A stretch of DNA of 64,000 bases, taken from NCBI GenBank assembly GCA_033558025.1, contig JAUCEF010000007.1, positions 1,860,001 through 1,924,000 on the forward strand. The letters are read 5' to 3'. The stretch comes from Phytophthora sp. 'mugwort'. Taxonomy: Eukaryota > Oomycota > Peronosporomycetes > Peronosporales > Peronosporaceae. The notes below the pieces were generated by a model. That model was not told the DNA's origin. It was given only the letters and a program-made list of their open reading frames with translations, and ran no database searches. Below, piece by piece: positions 43,846 to 55,854 of the stretch. The number at the start of each line of letters is the position of its first letter. Positions within the stretch are counted from its first letter, which is position 1. The position numbers and the translations under genes were made by a program.

Positions 43846-46800
43846 TTACGCTGTGAAATGGAGATCTGGGGACTCCACCTTCTTCCACACAAGACCATAG
43901 GCTACTGACCCTCGCAGATACCGCAGTACCCGCTTAGCCATAGCGAAGTTTGCCTGCGTGTACTTGTTCAAGTACTTGCCCAACGTGCGCACAGCGTTGG
44001 CCAGTTTTAGTCTCGAAGACTGCACTAGGTATTGTAGGCAACCAGCTATCTCTCGATATGATACAGAGTCATTAAGACCTTCCTCATCAGAGGTAACTGG
44101 TAATGGTAGCTCTCCTAAGGCTTGTGGTGTAGCCGCAGCGCGACATTGATACATCTGAAATCGCTTGAGAATTTTCTCAATATATCCACGCTGCGAATCC
44201 ACATTGCTTGGCCTGGAATATAGGTTATCTCCATTCCCAATAGCAAGTTCACAGAGCCTAAGTCCTGCAGTTTGAACTCGTGCGCTAGTTCACTGACAAC
44301 CAACTTGATATTCTCTGCAATAATGGCAATAACGAGGTCGTCCACATAAACCGTCAGAATATGAGACTCCCATTTGGCGCACGCCAGTAAACTCCGTTAT
44401 CCATCTTAGAACGATTGAACTCACATGCTCGCAAATGTTCATCTAGCATCTTGTACCAAATTAGCGGGGCCTGCTTCAATCCATACAAACTACGAAGCAA
44501 CTTGCATACTCTGCCTGTACCATCATTAAAGTATTCAGGCATCTCCATGTATATTTCTACGTCTTCCCCAATTGGCCCGTTCAAGAATGCCGTCACAAAG
44601 TCAATGTGTTCGCACAATAGGCCATAATGTAATGCTAGTAGCAAGACTAACTTTACAGCCTCGAACGACACTACAGGGGCGAACGTATCCCAAAACATGA
44701 CACCATACTCTTGATGGCACCCTTTAATGGTGATACGAGCGCGGAGCCGGATGACTACATCTCTCTGGTTGCGCCTTTCAGGCGCTCAACAAGTATCATG
44801 TATTATTCCTCATGAGATCTCCAAATTCCTGTTAGGGAACCTCTACCCACTTTTCAGCATCAGGGGACTGCAAAGCTTCGTCAACAGATTGCGGTTCCAG
44901 GATTAAGTTGACTGCTTGTATCACCGAACAGCAGGAATCTCCACATCATAATCTTGAAGACGTATGTTTGGTCGTCTCACTCGTGTCGATCGTCGAAACG
45001 ATGTAGGTGCTTGAGAAGCAGCTCCTCTCCACTCATCGGCTTCGACATCGTAGTCTTCATCGTCACATGCCCCACTATCTTGGAGTTTCATCATAAGAAC
45101 AACGCGGTCCATCAAACCCGCTGGGTCATCAAACGCGATGGTGTCCTTCTCGTCCTCATGTGAATCCATGTTCTAAACACTATTATCATCTGCATTACCC
45201 CCACCATTTGTACCTCCCACTGAAGGTGAGCCGTCACGATTTGACAGAATTTGCACGGTATCTCCATGACCGCTGTTAGGCAAGCACTACTCGCCGGAAC
45301 CTCGTTTCCGCTCGACAGCCATCTCCCAGACGCATCTGTAGATACTGCAGCAGGTTCTCCACCCATTTCAATAGGTAGGTCACAAGCAGCACGATCATCG
45401 CGACGACAACGCTTGGTAGGACGAACGTCGAGTTCAACAGAACTCCTCTTGCTTCCATGCGTCCCAGGATGCAACACCGGCAAATGAACGCACGAAATAA
45501 TCGCTGGTAGAACATATCGCCCTTTTCCATATCGATTGGATAGTATATACCCCACGTAACTACGCTCCACCGTCCAGTCTTCCTGAAATTTCACCGAGTG
45601 AACCTCATTTATGTTTCCATTCGTCAAATTCAAAATTCGGTAGCTTTCAGAATGTTTGGTATAACCCGCGAATAGTCCTGTCTTTCCAGGATTCTCCAGC
45701 TTATTTGTGCGCAACACCTTCGGTGTGAATACAAATACGACGCAGCCCCACGCGCACAGCACAGACACGTCAGGTCAAGAGCGAAAGCGACGGAAATAAG
45801 GTGATCACCGTTATTGCACTGCTTGCACTGATGTTGATAACATCCACCGCAAACTGGAATGCTTCACCCCATAGAGAATAGGCATGTTCGCTGCTGATAG
45901 CAAGCATCGCACTCGAGCCACCACAATTCCATCCATTTTCTCAACTAGCCCAATTTCCTCAGGACTATACGCGTTCGTCCAGATAAACGCAATGCCAGTT
46001 GCCTCGAGAAATGCCTTCATGCTTCGATTCAACAACTCACGCCCTTGATCCGAGCAGAACATCTCGATACGATGCCCCTGGCCTATGAGCCACTTAAGAT
46101 GAGCAATGACAACCTCAGTTGCATCTTGCTTACGGCGCATCAGAAATCCCCATAAGTATCTGCTCGCCTCATCTTGAATTAGCTGGAATTGTCCATAGCT
46201 ATCGTACGTCATAACACCGACATAACACATATCACTCATCAATTTCTGATACGGTCGGGTTGCGCGCCTAGTCACAGCCTTCATATAGGACATCCGTGTC
46301 ATCTTTGATGCCATGTACGTCCAGCATGGCGAGTCCATGTCTTCAGACAACTCATCTTCCATGCCTTCAGTCAACTCGTCTTCCATGCCAACAGCAATAC
46401 CGCTGCGAGCCATCTGCTGCAAAGTCGCGAAATTCAGGTAAAATAACGAAAAATGCCACCTCTCTAGCGACGCTGCACGAGTCTTCTTGCTTTGGTCACT
46501 ATCTTCTTGGAGTCACTCTGAGAACTCTGCTCTCCAGCCAGCAGCGATGGAACCCTGTAAATGGCAACAGCAGTTGCTTTCAGACGATAGCGCCGGTTGC
46601 TCTTCACCAGTACACTCTTTACGTAGCCAGCACACCGATTGGGAATTGATCCGACCAAACTTCACAGTCCATCCATCTGACTCCGGTGTATCGATGCTCA
46701 ACAGATTATCCGGAGCAGATTGCGAAAGCAAAACATTTTCGGATGACAGCATTAACTCTGCGTGTGGGGACTTATTATTTTTCTCCCGCAAAGTTACATT

Positions 46801-47394
46801 ACCCACTTGCTCACCTTCGCTTGTTTTCCCGTCATACCCTTGGAAGAAGTGAACATTATCCACGCGTACATTGTTAAGCACCGAACTCTCCTTACAGACA
46901 TGCACATCACTGGCAGAATCCAGCACCCACTCCACTTCGACATCAGTAGGAGTCTGGGTACTTGCAGCAGAAGAAATAGGCACTCCAAGCACATGACAGC
47001 ACAGAGCACTCACGCTCTTGCGTCCACGCTTGCCGTTATCGTTACATCGCTGATTCGAACCTTGCCACTTCTTGAATTCGGAAGTTGCAGGCTTGTCCGT
47101 ATCATCATCTTTCTGATTTGGACAGTTTGCTCTCAAATGGCCAACTTCACCGCACTTATGGCATGTGCGAGTTTCAATCTTCTTTCCTTGTCGCTGCCAT
47201 CCTTGTTTCGGTTTGGCCTTATAGCGACCTTTGCTTTTCTGCTGTTTATCCTTGACTTGATTTTGCTGTGGCTTGGGCTTTTGAGATTCACTCTGTGGCT
47301 GCTTGCCACACGAGAAAAGGTGTGCAGGTTTCGTCTCTTCCTCATTCGCCACTCGCTCATCCAAAGCTGACTCAGCCATCAATGCATTGATCAC
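43846..47394 (-). pseudogene. Copia pol relic: zinc knuckle, protease, integrase, RT, RNase H
   Basis: The first piece (47394-46513) has a CCHC knuckle (CHKCGEVGHLRANC) and a protease with VLDSASDVHVC; the usual active-site glycine is alanine. The integrase core is at 46422-45811 (FCSDQGREL, then NAYSPEEIGLVEKMDG) and its C-terminal part at 45768-45112. The RT starts at about 44698 (WDTFAPVVSFEAVKLVLLLA, then IDFVTAFLNG, then RSLYGLKQAP). A frameshift sits just before the catalytic block VYVDDLVIAI at about 44345. RNase H begins near 43990 and breaks near 43830. Pieces are separated by stops at about 46430, 45790, 45100, 44360 and 44200. It is dead, though open stretches are long enough to suggest moderate age. 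Confidence 0.85.
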
Positions 47395-47423
47395 TTGAGC
47401 CGAAGTGGGAACGGGACGAACAG

Positions 47424-48158
47424 TTACTCCGTCACGTACAATATAGTGTCTGAAAAAAAAAAATGACGTACTACCTCCCTGTGAGTATGGGATACATGAC
47501 CGAGCAAAGTCTCCGCATACTCTTTATCTGAACTGCTCTTGCCGAAATGATGAAGCCGGCGGCGTAAGGTCTCCATTTGACTTAGCCATTGCTCCATATT
47601 CTTATCAGGAGTGAACCGATTTGACACAAACTCATCGCGAGCAAAGATGTAATTTGAGTATTCTCTTTTAGTCTGCCTATCCACAAACCGGTTCCACATA
47701 GCCTCGGACATCACCTCCTGACAAATCATCTCAGAGTCAGCAACAGGCACGCCATATAAAATGGCTTCGCGAGCAGCTACATCACTCATCGCTTGAATGT
47801 TATTTCGATACGAGCCATCTACTACCGACCAGCAATCCAATCTTGTCAAGAATGCAGGCAGTTGGACAGCATACAAATCGAAGCTGTCTTTCATTGTTGG
47901 AGGCTTATGCGAGATATCCAACTCTAACGACGCTGCGCCAACCCGAGGCACACCTGCGTTTGTAACACCAGCTTCACCACATGGGTACACTCCAGATGCA
48001 ACACCACCGGAATAGCCAGCACCACCGAGACCACTGCCAAGTGAAGAAGATACTCCACCAACAAAGCTCCTTCTGCCAATCCCACTTGTTGAAGCAAATT
48101 CCACACTCGAGTTCCACCCTTCGCCAACCCTCACTATACCACCGGAATTAATGCCCAC
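47424..48158 (-). pseudogene. Copia gag
   Basis: An open stretch of 244 codons. The N-terminal third is Gly/Ser-rich. The rest reads as a copia-type gag: AVQLPAFLTRLDCWSVVDG, AREAILYGVP, MWNRFVDRQTKREYSNYIFARDE in parts, then MEQWLSQMETLRRRL and the AETLLGHV helix. It ends just after a run of eleven A/T bases near 47455, where a frameshift probably separates it from the zinc-knuckle part (47394). Confidence 0.75.
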
Positions 48159-48400
48159 ACTGGGTCCACCAATAGAGACTCCAGTACGCTACTAATCTGA
48201 CCAGCTTGAGGACAACGCAGTAGCCATTCCAGTAGTCGTAACTTGCTGCGAAGTGGCCATTGTAGTCGCCGACGTCGCGGCACCGACACTTCCCGGGGCC
48301 AAGGCTGGTGGCGGCGTGTTGTTCTTGCTTTCGCCACTGATGACACTCACGGCAGGCTCCAAACGCAATTGGGCTCATAACCGGTTCTTGTATAGGCAAA

Positions 48401-49134
48401 TCAGAGCGATTGAATGCACACGAGCCTAGAGCGTAAAAAAAGACCGAATGTATAAGGCTTGTTTCCCACTGAGAAGAATTGGGATTGAGGGGGGAGAAAA
48501 CCTCATGGGTGACAAACCCCCTCCGGTAATAGACGCAGTATACACCTAACGGCCGTATAGGACACGTCAACTTCAACGTCAACGTACTGAGCTAGCGGAG
48601 CTCGACACACTATTTCACAGTTGGACGCCGTTAATGTCAACACGATTGTTGTTATGAACTTGCAGTGTCAACACGATTGTCGTTATGATCTTGCAGTGTC
48701 AACACGATTGTCGAGACGTGGCTGCGGCCGTGCAGCCGCACTGCAACCACGTTCAACTTATCACCTATTGCAGCAAGCTGGAGCTGGCTACGGTACTGAT
48801 CCACTACACCGACAGCGGGCTCTAAACCTGGCGAAATGTGTTGGGCTGTCGCTCAGGAGACTGCACCAGCCTTCTTCCGGTGCTTCAGTAGCTTCCACTA
48901 GCGATACTGATCTTGAAAGAGGTTTGTATTGACCTATAAGATGCGGACTTCAGTTGCACTGTGGTGAGCTGTTCGAGGCTGGGAGTGCGATACTATTTGC
49001 AAAATCAACGAGCCCACGAAGGTGGTTTGGCCCACACCGTATGGGAGGTGGAAGCTACTAACAGGACCAGCTATTCTTGAACCAGCTGTAGGGCAACACT
49101 TAGCACGTTCATAAATATTACTTGAACGATATGT
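48401..49134. other. Possible copia 5' LTR and non-coding spacer
   Basis: No supported gene. The first 200 bases may be the copia 5' LTR. A three-copy 31-base minisatellite lies at 48635-48711. The rest has only short ORFs without motifs. Confidence 0.35.
48635..48711 (+). repeat. 31-base minisatellite, 2.5 copies
   Basis: TGTCAACACGATTGT starts at 48635, 48666 and 48697, a period of 31. Copies one and two differ at about two bases; the third is partial. It is not a CRISPR array: there are no variable spacers of constant length. Confidence 0.85.
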
Positions 49135-49446
49135 ATGCTGGCTTACTCCAAACTGATCGGTAGTGTCGGGACTTCGACACTCGGCGTGGTCGAGCTGATC
49201 GTCTACAATTCTTTGCACTGCGTAGTTCTCGCTACTGTTGTTGCTATGAGCCTGTTCTGGTCTGTACGCTCCGAGTTGAACTCCTCGGAAATAAGAGGTT
49301 TGTCTTTCATGATCGCCAATACCATCGACACAACTGTTTTGGATGTGAGCAACGAGAACACGCAGTTTAAAGCAGCTGTCTACGTGTCGCTGGTGATTAC
49401 TGGAGTTGTTTTCTCTGCTCCTCATCGCGATCGAGTTCATAAGTAA
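49135..49446 (+). other. Hydrophobic ORF of 103 codons, possibly a decayed membrane-protein exon
   Basis: Starts MLAYSKLIGSVGTSTLG and contains two hydrophobic stretches (CVVLATVVAMSLFW and AAVYVSLVITGVVF). Composition looks coding, unlike the flanks. No family recognised and no clear exons on either side, so it may be a broken copy of a host membrane protein gene. The overlapping minus-strand ORF (48934-49464) is probably a shadow. Confidence 0.3.
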
Positions 49447-49603
49447 GGAGCGCCGGCGTGTCATGGGTAGAGATTCCGTGACTCACAGAAGACAAACACG
49501 TATCTCATAATGTAGACCCAGCAGTCCGGAGCGTCAAAGCGCTCCCCGACAAGAGAGTACTGTTGAGAGAATGGAGGAGACAGATATCTAGATAGCTAGA
49601 AGA

Positions 49604-49905
49604 GTCGGTATGTGGCTTGCACGAATACGTTCTTTCATTTAGGTAGTCTCAACTAGTAGTTACTAAGGCACACATGACCAGTTTTTTCCACCACGTGACC
49701 TTGTGCTTGTCGCGTTGCTGCTGCTCGAGCTCGTCGAGCTCGTCACGGCGCTGAGTCCGCCTGAATTGGTCTTCAAGACGTACGCGAGCTAGCCAGGCGT
49801 CGTAGACATGCTGGTTCTCGGATTGCGAGCGCTGGCGATGCAGAACAGGCGAACTCTATGCTTTTCTCATCGAGTCACGCTCCGCCTTGCGAGAGGATCC
49901 CTTTA
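49604..49905 (-). repeat. Left copy of a ~300-base duplicated segment (broken 3' end of the 206-residue gene)
   Basis: From TATGTGGCTTGCAC (about 49606) to GAGAGGATCC (about 49899) this segment resembles 56193-56502, with many substitutions and small gaps. The right copy codes for the end of an intact gene; here the reading frame is broken and the start Met region is altered. Both copies have the same orientation. Between them lie the Crinkler relic and hAT element 2. Confidence 0.85.
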
Positions 49906-50169
49906 GTAGTACATACTGACACATTACACCGGCAGTTTTTTTCTTAATATTATTTCGCAAGGAGAATAGGTTTTATCGTTCCTAATGTCCAGCTGGTGTT
50001 TCTAACCATACAGCCAATCAATAACCTCAGAGCGTAAGGGACCATCTATCACATGTTAAGAGGTTCTGAGTAGGGTTAAACTTTCATCACAGTTCCTGCA
50101 ACCTATGTGACCACACCATTGCTTTTCACTTAGGTACGATCAAGAAAATCTCGACGCTTTATGTACAAG

Positions 50170-52666
50170 ATGGTGGAGGTAACCCTGATATGCGCGCTGG
50201 TTCGGAAAGGGGGAGGTGTCTTCCCTGTAGATATCGACGATAAGAAGACGGTGGGGCATTGAAGAAGGAGATCAGAGTGGAGATGCCGAAGAGGATAGAG
50301 TGTGATGCAGTCGACCTGCAGCTCTTCCTGGCGAAGCAGAGCGGCACCTGGCTGGAGAAGGACCCGGCTGCGCAGGCGCTGGATAATGGAGTGACTCATC
50401 CTGATGTCCAGAAGATGGTCGTTGAAAACAAAATGATGCCATCGTGGACAATTCAAGGAGTGGTGGACGATTTAAGATGACTGGAAAGCACGCTCCAAGC
50501 TCCAAGCAAGTTCACGTGCTGAAGAAGGTGGGGGACCGACATTGACGTCGGCGCGCAGCACGAGTTTTCCAGCCGCTGTACCGATGGGTCCTGATGTGGG
50601 TACCTTTTCGTGTGATGAGCTCCTCGCATTCTTGGAAAGTGAAATGACTAATAAGGAGAAAACTGTTTCAAGCACTCACATTTTAGAAGCCGACAGTTTA
50701 CAGTTTCGATCGGTTGGAGGGAAGAGGCGATTTGATTGCAACGAAGTGCTTCAGCGATATCATCGCGGTTAATGGCACTACAGCATCAAATCGCACGAAC
50801 CAGGCTATGCCTGTTTGCTCTGGTATTAATGGTTTGGGAAAACGCGTATGCTGAAAGAAGGCGGCACGATTTTGCAACAGATGAAGTTGGACCCCAAGCA
50901 CGTTGTCCGCCTGATTGCCCCGTACTTTAACGGGTTTAATATGCAACCAGTCGAGCAATCGATACCGATTGAGGCGTCTTTCTCATGGCGACTGGTGTAT
51001 CGATTTTTTCTGCACAAGAATTGCGCATTGGAATTCGACGAGTGATTCGAGACACGGCTACCTCGCAATGGAAGTCAGCTGAAGATACGTCGTGCACTCG
51101 GAGTCGTCGAGCGTAAGCTGCGTCAGAGAGTGCAAGGACGAGAGATGCTGTACCTTTTTCTTGGCATCGACGAATATTAAAAGATTGAAAACCTAGATGC
51201 TCCTCGAAAGCATCCCAACACGTCATTCGTGCGTCAACTCGTGGATACCTTAGGAGCTTTCCTGTGCTCGAAGTCATCGAATCTGGTTGTGCTGCCCATG
51301 TTTGCAGGAACGGATTTGGGTGTGATTGCCGTGGATTCAATTGCCAATTCCTCGTATTACGTGACGGAGCGCCTTCCCATGACCCTCTTGACGTTGCGTC
51401 AGGTGTTCATATTTGTCCAGAGCAATGCAGCTTATGCTGGGTTCCTGCGATATTCTCAGATTTGTCGCAATTTGTTCACTCTTGGAGGTGTTCCACGATG
51501 GGTTGTCGAGTACCTATTGGAACTGAAGAGGTGCCCGCAACCAGATGTCGTTAGCTTGGACAGTATCAACAAGTGCTTCATGAAAGTCTGGTCGAAGTAC
51601 GTGGATTCCTACTTGAGTTCAATATACACTCCGACGCTCGTCCGTGTGGCGGCCGTTGTCGTATCGGGCCAAATGTTTGACTCAAACGACACGATCAATT
51701 AAAAAAAAAAGGCACTTGAAGTGGGCAAGGCTTCGAGATTCTTCACTATTCTTGCTGATTCCGCGCGAAGCTTCAACATCTGGAGCGTGTGATGTTCGAG
51801 TTCAGTATGCGTTGTTAGCGAATTTAAATCCCATTCGACGCTTACAGGCCAAGAAGAAGGAATTTTGCGAGTACTCTGAAAAACCTGAAAAATGAGGTGG
51901 ATTTGGCGATGTTTAGGCTTCAACCGTGGCAGGCATGGGATTGATGTTTGGCGCTTGCTTTTATGCAGTCAGAATCAATGCGTTGTTGGTGTTTGGGCAC
52001 TTAAAGGTAACGCTGGGAGAACAACGCTGAGAGAACTGCTGCCTGACGCGTTGATGGCTCAGGAAACGCTAGCCATTTCAGTGAAACTTGCTCCGTCAAG
52101 AGTGTTTTGGTGTGCGGAAACATTTGGTTCTTCAACTCCGGCTCGTTTCACGACAAGGAAACCAATTGGAAAAGGCGACTGGACGTCGAGTGGCTGCATT
52201 GCTGTGAATGGTGATGGTGGAGCCGGCGTCGACATTGTTTTGCTCTGAAGGATGCTGCGACTGACAACTTGGTCGTCTTTGTCGACCAGCGAAAACGATA
52301 ATTGTAGATTACAGCCAAGTGTGTGTGTGTCATGAATTGCGGTTCCGCGTCAAATTTTGAGACGTATGTTGTGCCGCATGATTGCTTCCTCTTGAGCCGA
52401 GACGAGACTGAGCAGTTCTATGGAACATTGGCGTATCATCCAGCGTGTACGCCTGTCATCTCAATCAATTCGGCGTGCAAAACAGCTCTCCCAAAGCAGT
52501 ACTTCAAGGCACTGGGAAAGAGGTTGATGAAGCAGTTGAAAAAATCTTGAGGAAGAGGGAGGAACCGAGTGGAGGATTCAGCAGTTCCGAGGAACTGCGT
52601 TCTTTTTTCAAAGTCAAGCGGTTGGAAGTTCAGATTGATGACCATTACGCGGAGTTTCCATGTTAG
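50170..52666 (+). pseudogene. Crinkler (CRN) effector gene, decayed
   Basis: The start reads MVEVTLICALV and then FPVDID, as in the N-terminal ubiquitin-like domain of oomycete CRN effectors. The hallmark LQLFLAK lies at 50316-50336. A first frame break falls at about 50255-50262. The C-terminal part is scattered over frames: a GINGLGK loop recalling a P-loop near 50825, a long open stretch 51229-51702, then 51892-52248 (GVWALKGNAG) and VVFVDQRKR (about 52270), followed by 52323-52666. These fit the ATPase-plus-nuclease-like C-terminal layout of many CRNs. Frameshifts or stops occur at least at 50262, 50480, 50770, 51045, 51180, 51702 (next to an A-run), 51790, 51895, 52248 and 52550. CRNs are translocated into host cells and many act in the nucleus. 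This copy cannot make a full protein. Confidence 0.85.
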
Positions 52667-52801
52667 CGACAGGAAACATTTTGCTCTCTTTACTTACGTT
52701 GGTCGACATTGGTGTTGACAATTACGGCTATTCAAAAGGCAACGACTTATATGGTCCAACTTTCGACTCTGTTTTGGAAAAAAAAGTCTGAATGTAAAGC
52801 A

Positions 52802-52809
52802 ATTGCCAC
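52802..52809. repeat. Left target-site duplication of hAT element 2 (ATTGCCAC)
   Basis: Identical to bases 56081-56088. Confidence 0.93.
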
Positions 52810-52964
52810 TAGTGTTGTTAATTACCGTGGGATTAACTCCTAATAACTACCAAGCGGTAATCCCGTTAAAATATTTTTGTTGTCTACATGTTCACATTCG
52901 GACATTTATACTCGGACCTGAGGCTCCAGCGCAAGGCTATATATTTATGACTTCGCACAGTAGC

Positions 52965-53690
52965 CGTAGCTGCAAGCCGTACGTGCGCGGCTGCAGAGAA
53001 CCGTCCGTCGACTTGAGAAAAGAAAGACGATGCGCGCACACACGTCCAGCGGCGCGGAGACGGCGCTGAAGGAAGGCGACTACATCAGCGCCAACGGCAC
53101 GACCGGCGAGGCGATTAAGGGCGAGCAGAAGTTGCAGAAAGCTGCGATGACCAGCGAATTGGTGCAGTTCATGAAGTGCAGGAACGCGCAACGCCGCAAG
53201 GAGGTGTTCACGAAGGCCGACACTCCCGAGAATCCCCGCGAAGCCATTGCGCACGGTGCGCAGGGCATCGGTCTGACATGACTAAGCACTTGTTCTTCAG
53301 CTTCGCGCAGTGCGTCGTATGATCGATGCGGTGGAGCTGGACTCCCCAGCGCAGCAGGAGGCGCTGGACGTGCTGTGCACGTTTAAGCAGGGCAACTTCG
53401 AGGGACCTTTCGCGCCACGGACGGCTGCTCGAAACCATCCGTGCCGGGCCCGCCGCACGAGGGCAGTGAGCTGGATGAGCTGTAGCGCAGGCAATGTAGG
53501 TCAGCAATGCGGAGGTGCTACTGCGCGCGGAGGAGGCGAACTGAGTGATAGGTCTGAATGGCCGTCGTCTGGGCATCGTATACCCGGCCATCACGGGGAT
53601 GCAGGCGAAGGCCGTTGCGGAAGTGGCCATGAAGGTGGCAAGGAGGGCATCTCGGTGCACCCGTACATCGTGATCCAGCTGGTGAGTTGT
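52965..53690 (+). pseudogene. Pyruvate phosphate dikinase fragment captured in hAT 2
   Basis: In three frames but in the correct order: YVRGCREPSVDL, then GDYISANGTTGEAIKG (about 53078), the conserved loop that ends the swivelling phosphohistidine domain, then KADTPENPREAIAHGAQGIG (about 53215-53275), and later QGNFEGPF (about 53390). After a further frame change comes a PAITGMQAKAV-like helix, and the piece ends with KEGISVHPYIVIQLV near 53640-53683. These are the junction and first part of the PEP-binding TIM barrel of PPDK, which interconverts pyruvate and PEP. About a quarter of a normal 900-residue enzyme is present, with no catalytic cysteine region. It sits inside the transposon and has no flanking gene, so capture is inferred. 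Confidence 0.75.
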
Positions 53691-53959
53691 TCGAGGAATT
53701 GGAAGATCCGTATGCGTGCATCTTATCTGACAATAGGGGCGCGACGTCGGCTGCGCGGGTCTCTTATCTGCGGGCACGTGCGACTTCGTTGACCGCAAAT
53801 TCTGGTTGTCAAGGGAGTGGCCGGCTGGCGTCGATGCAAACAGAGATCGCCGCGCAGCTGAATTATCCTGGTGAACCCGCACACGGAAGTCGTTATTGCG
53901 ATGGTGACTGACAGCTCTCTGCGTTTCTTCATCACTGAAATAGCCGTCTGTATTGCTGT

Positions 53960-55854
53960 CGCTTTCGTTGGGGTTTGCATCGCCGTCGTCCTTGTAGTGC
54001 ATTTGACTGCTCGATGCCTTTTCACCTACATTGGTGTACAAGAAGGCGAGTTTCTCTACACGAGCAGGCTTCAGTCGATTCCGACGTTTTGTTGTGAATG
54101 AAAGAGTGAGCATTCCATGAACGCTCACTTCCTGCCGAAGACGTCGGGATACTCAGCACACGCGTCGCGAAGTCCCTGAGAACAGCAAAATCGGTACTCT
54201 TAAGCCTCCACCAATCGAGCGGTGTGTAGCTCGATGTCTGCTCCCATTTCTCCTGTGATCATCCATCCTTCGCGCGGATGAACTTCATGACAGCATCACG
54301 AAAAGTGCTTGCTGTTACTCCCGGCGATAGGCCTACGCGCACAGCCGCTCAACACATGCTGTGTCTGCGTTGTTCAAGTCATCACCATCAATGTCGTCAG
54401 GAGACTTGTCCAGCAAGAAAGCCGCAAGCACAGACTCCCGCTTGGTTGACTCCCACCGCTTCAAGAATTGCTTTGATGCTCGAGAAGACATTTTCCTCGA
54501 TGTCGTCATTCTGCGCACGGAAGGCTCGATGGTAGCCCTCGAAAATAATGATAGACCATCGAAAGGCAGCATCCATCTTTGTCAAGAGCCCCCAGCGCTT
54601 TAACAACAGGTTGAACTAAACGTAAAACAGCCCGTGCCTTCATCCAAAAGCTGCTATCGGCGAGGATTGCCTTTACCCGATTGAGTTTCGCCTCAGCAAC
54701 CTTATAGCGATCCAGTAAGACTTCGTTCGCAAAAACTTCTCGCAGCACTTCCTCATTTCGGACAAGATGGAAATGCAGTTGGTACTAGAGTACCATCTCA
54801 TCGAGACTGGAATAACCAAAGCGCGGCGTCGTTGGCGCGATCCCATTTGTCGTCGTTGCACCTCCAGGAATTGATATAGCAGCGCAGGCCTCTTACGGAC
54901 GAACTTACAGTGACACTGACAGCACTCTTGAGGACATCACCGAGGTACTTAACTCCAAACATGTCCTTCAGCAAATTTGAGGGTGTGTGCAGCGCATCCA
55001 TTGCAGGTTAGGGCCGCTATTAGCAGCTCCCATGACTTGCATAAATATTCGAAGCGTTATCGTGACCACAGCACAAACAGATCCCTTGCCAACGACAGTC
55101 TCAACCTCACCAATTACTTTGGTCAGCGCAACAGCCATGTGTTTGTCGTCTCGTGTTCGAATCGAGGACCAAAATATTGGCCGAATAAATGGTGACACCA
55201 CCATGAAGCTCACAGTACTCTTGCTGTTAGGATCCGACCAACCATCACACACCACCGCCCCAATGGTTTCGCCCTCTAACACCACCTTGACATTCTCCCA
55301 CTCCTCCGTGTACGCTTCGTCGAGCAAGCACTGGATAGGTCCTGGCGGGTGGGGAGGGTCATGCCTGGTCGATATCTGGTAAGGAAAAAGCGCATCGCAG
55401 GATTTTCGATGACACGAAATGGAATTCCAGAAGAATCGAATGCTGCATCTATAGCCTGATGGAACACTTTCTTGGCCATTTTGCTTACAGGCTCATGAAC
55501 ACTGGACCGGCGCGATGAGTCCCCCACCCGGGCCCGTTTAGGTGAAGCTACATCGCCTACTACGTCGCGAATTCGCTTGCCGAGTAGCGGCGCGAACTTA
55601 GCGCGGATTCCGTATGGAACCGTTGGACACTGACAGACAATGTGAGGAACCGTGCTCTTCTTGGGTTTCGCGTGGCGAAGCTCCTTGGAGCAGTGATTGC
55701 AGACTACACCGGGGTTATGCTTGCCTGGGTAGGCCCACATCGGAACATTGGGTCGCGAACTTACTCCACACAGGATGCAAAGGAGGACCGAGGTTGCTTT
55801 CAGTTGCTCGATCGTCGCCAAAGCGCGGTTTTCTTCGTCAGATTCTTCCGCCAT
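53960..55854 (-). pseudogene. hAT transposase relic with DUF659-type core (element 2)
   Basis: Read on the minus strand. The first piece (55854-55276) has a Cys-rich finger (CILCG, then VCNHCSKELRHAK) and a basic linker with PKRARVG. The next (about 55327-54968) contains VVCDGWSDPNSKSTVSFMVV, the DUF659 signature of hAT-related transposases. Middle pieces (55001-54506) include the KDMFGVKYLGDVLK and YKVAEAKLNRVKAIL helices. A late piece (about 54128-54040) has TKRRNRLKPARVEKLAFLYTN, typical of the extreme C-terminus of these enzymes. Several stops and frame changes separate them. No catalytic residues could be confirmed. The part of the minus-strand ORF below about 53960 overlaps the dikinase fragment and is probably a shadow. 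Confidence 0.75.

Larger units (their letters stand above)
43816..48400 (-). mobile_element. Ty1/copia LTR retrotransposon, minus strand, 3' truncated
   Basis: Read on the minus strand the order is gag, zinc knuckle, protease, integrase, reverse transcriptase, RNase H, which is the copia order. The RNase H breaks off just after the ADADLG motif near 43830, where unrelated sequence begins, so the 3' end and its LTR are gone. On the 5' side GGTTATGAGCCC, a sequence like the initiator-tRNA primer site of copia elements, lies at about 48373-48384. If that is right, the 5' LTR begins above 48385, but no second copy is present to prove it. Confidence 0.8.

Noticed and set aside
48635..48711. Possible CRISPR-like array
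   Set aside because: Contiguous 31-base minisatellite without unique spacers, in a eukaryotic context.
53208..53960. Lower part of a 306-codon minus-strand ORF
   Set aside because: Its upper end is the hAT transposase C-terminus, but below about 53960 it runs antisense to the dikinase fragment and carries no motif.
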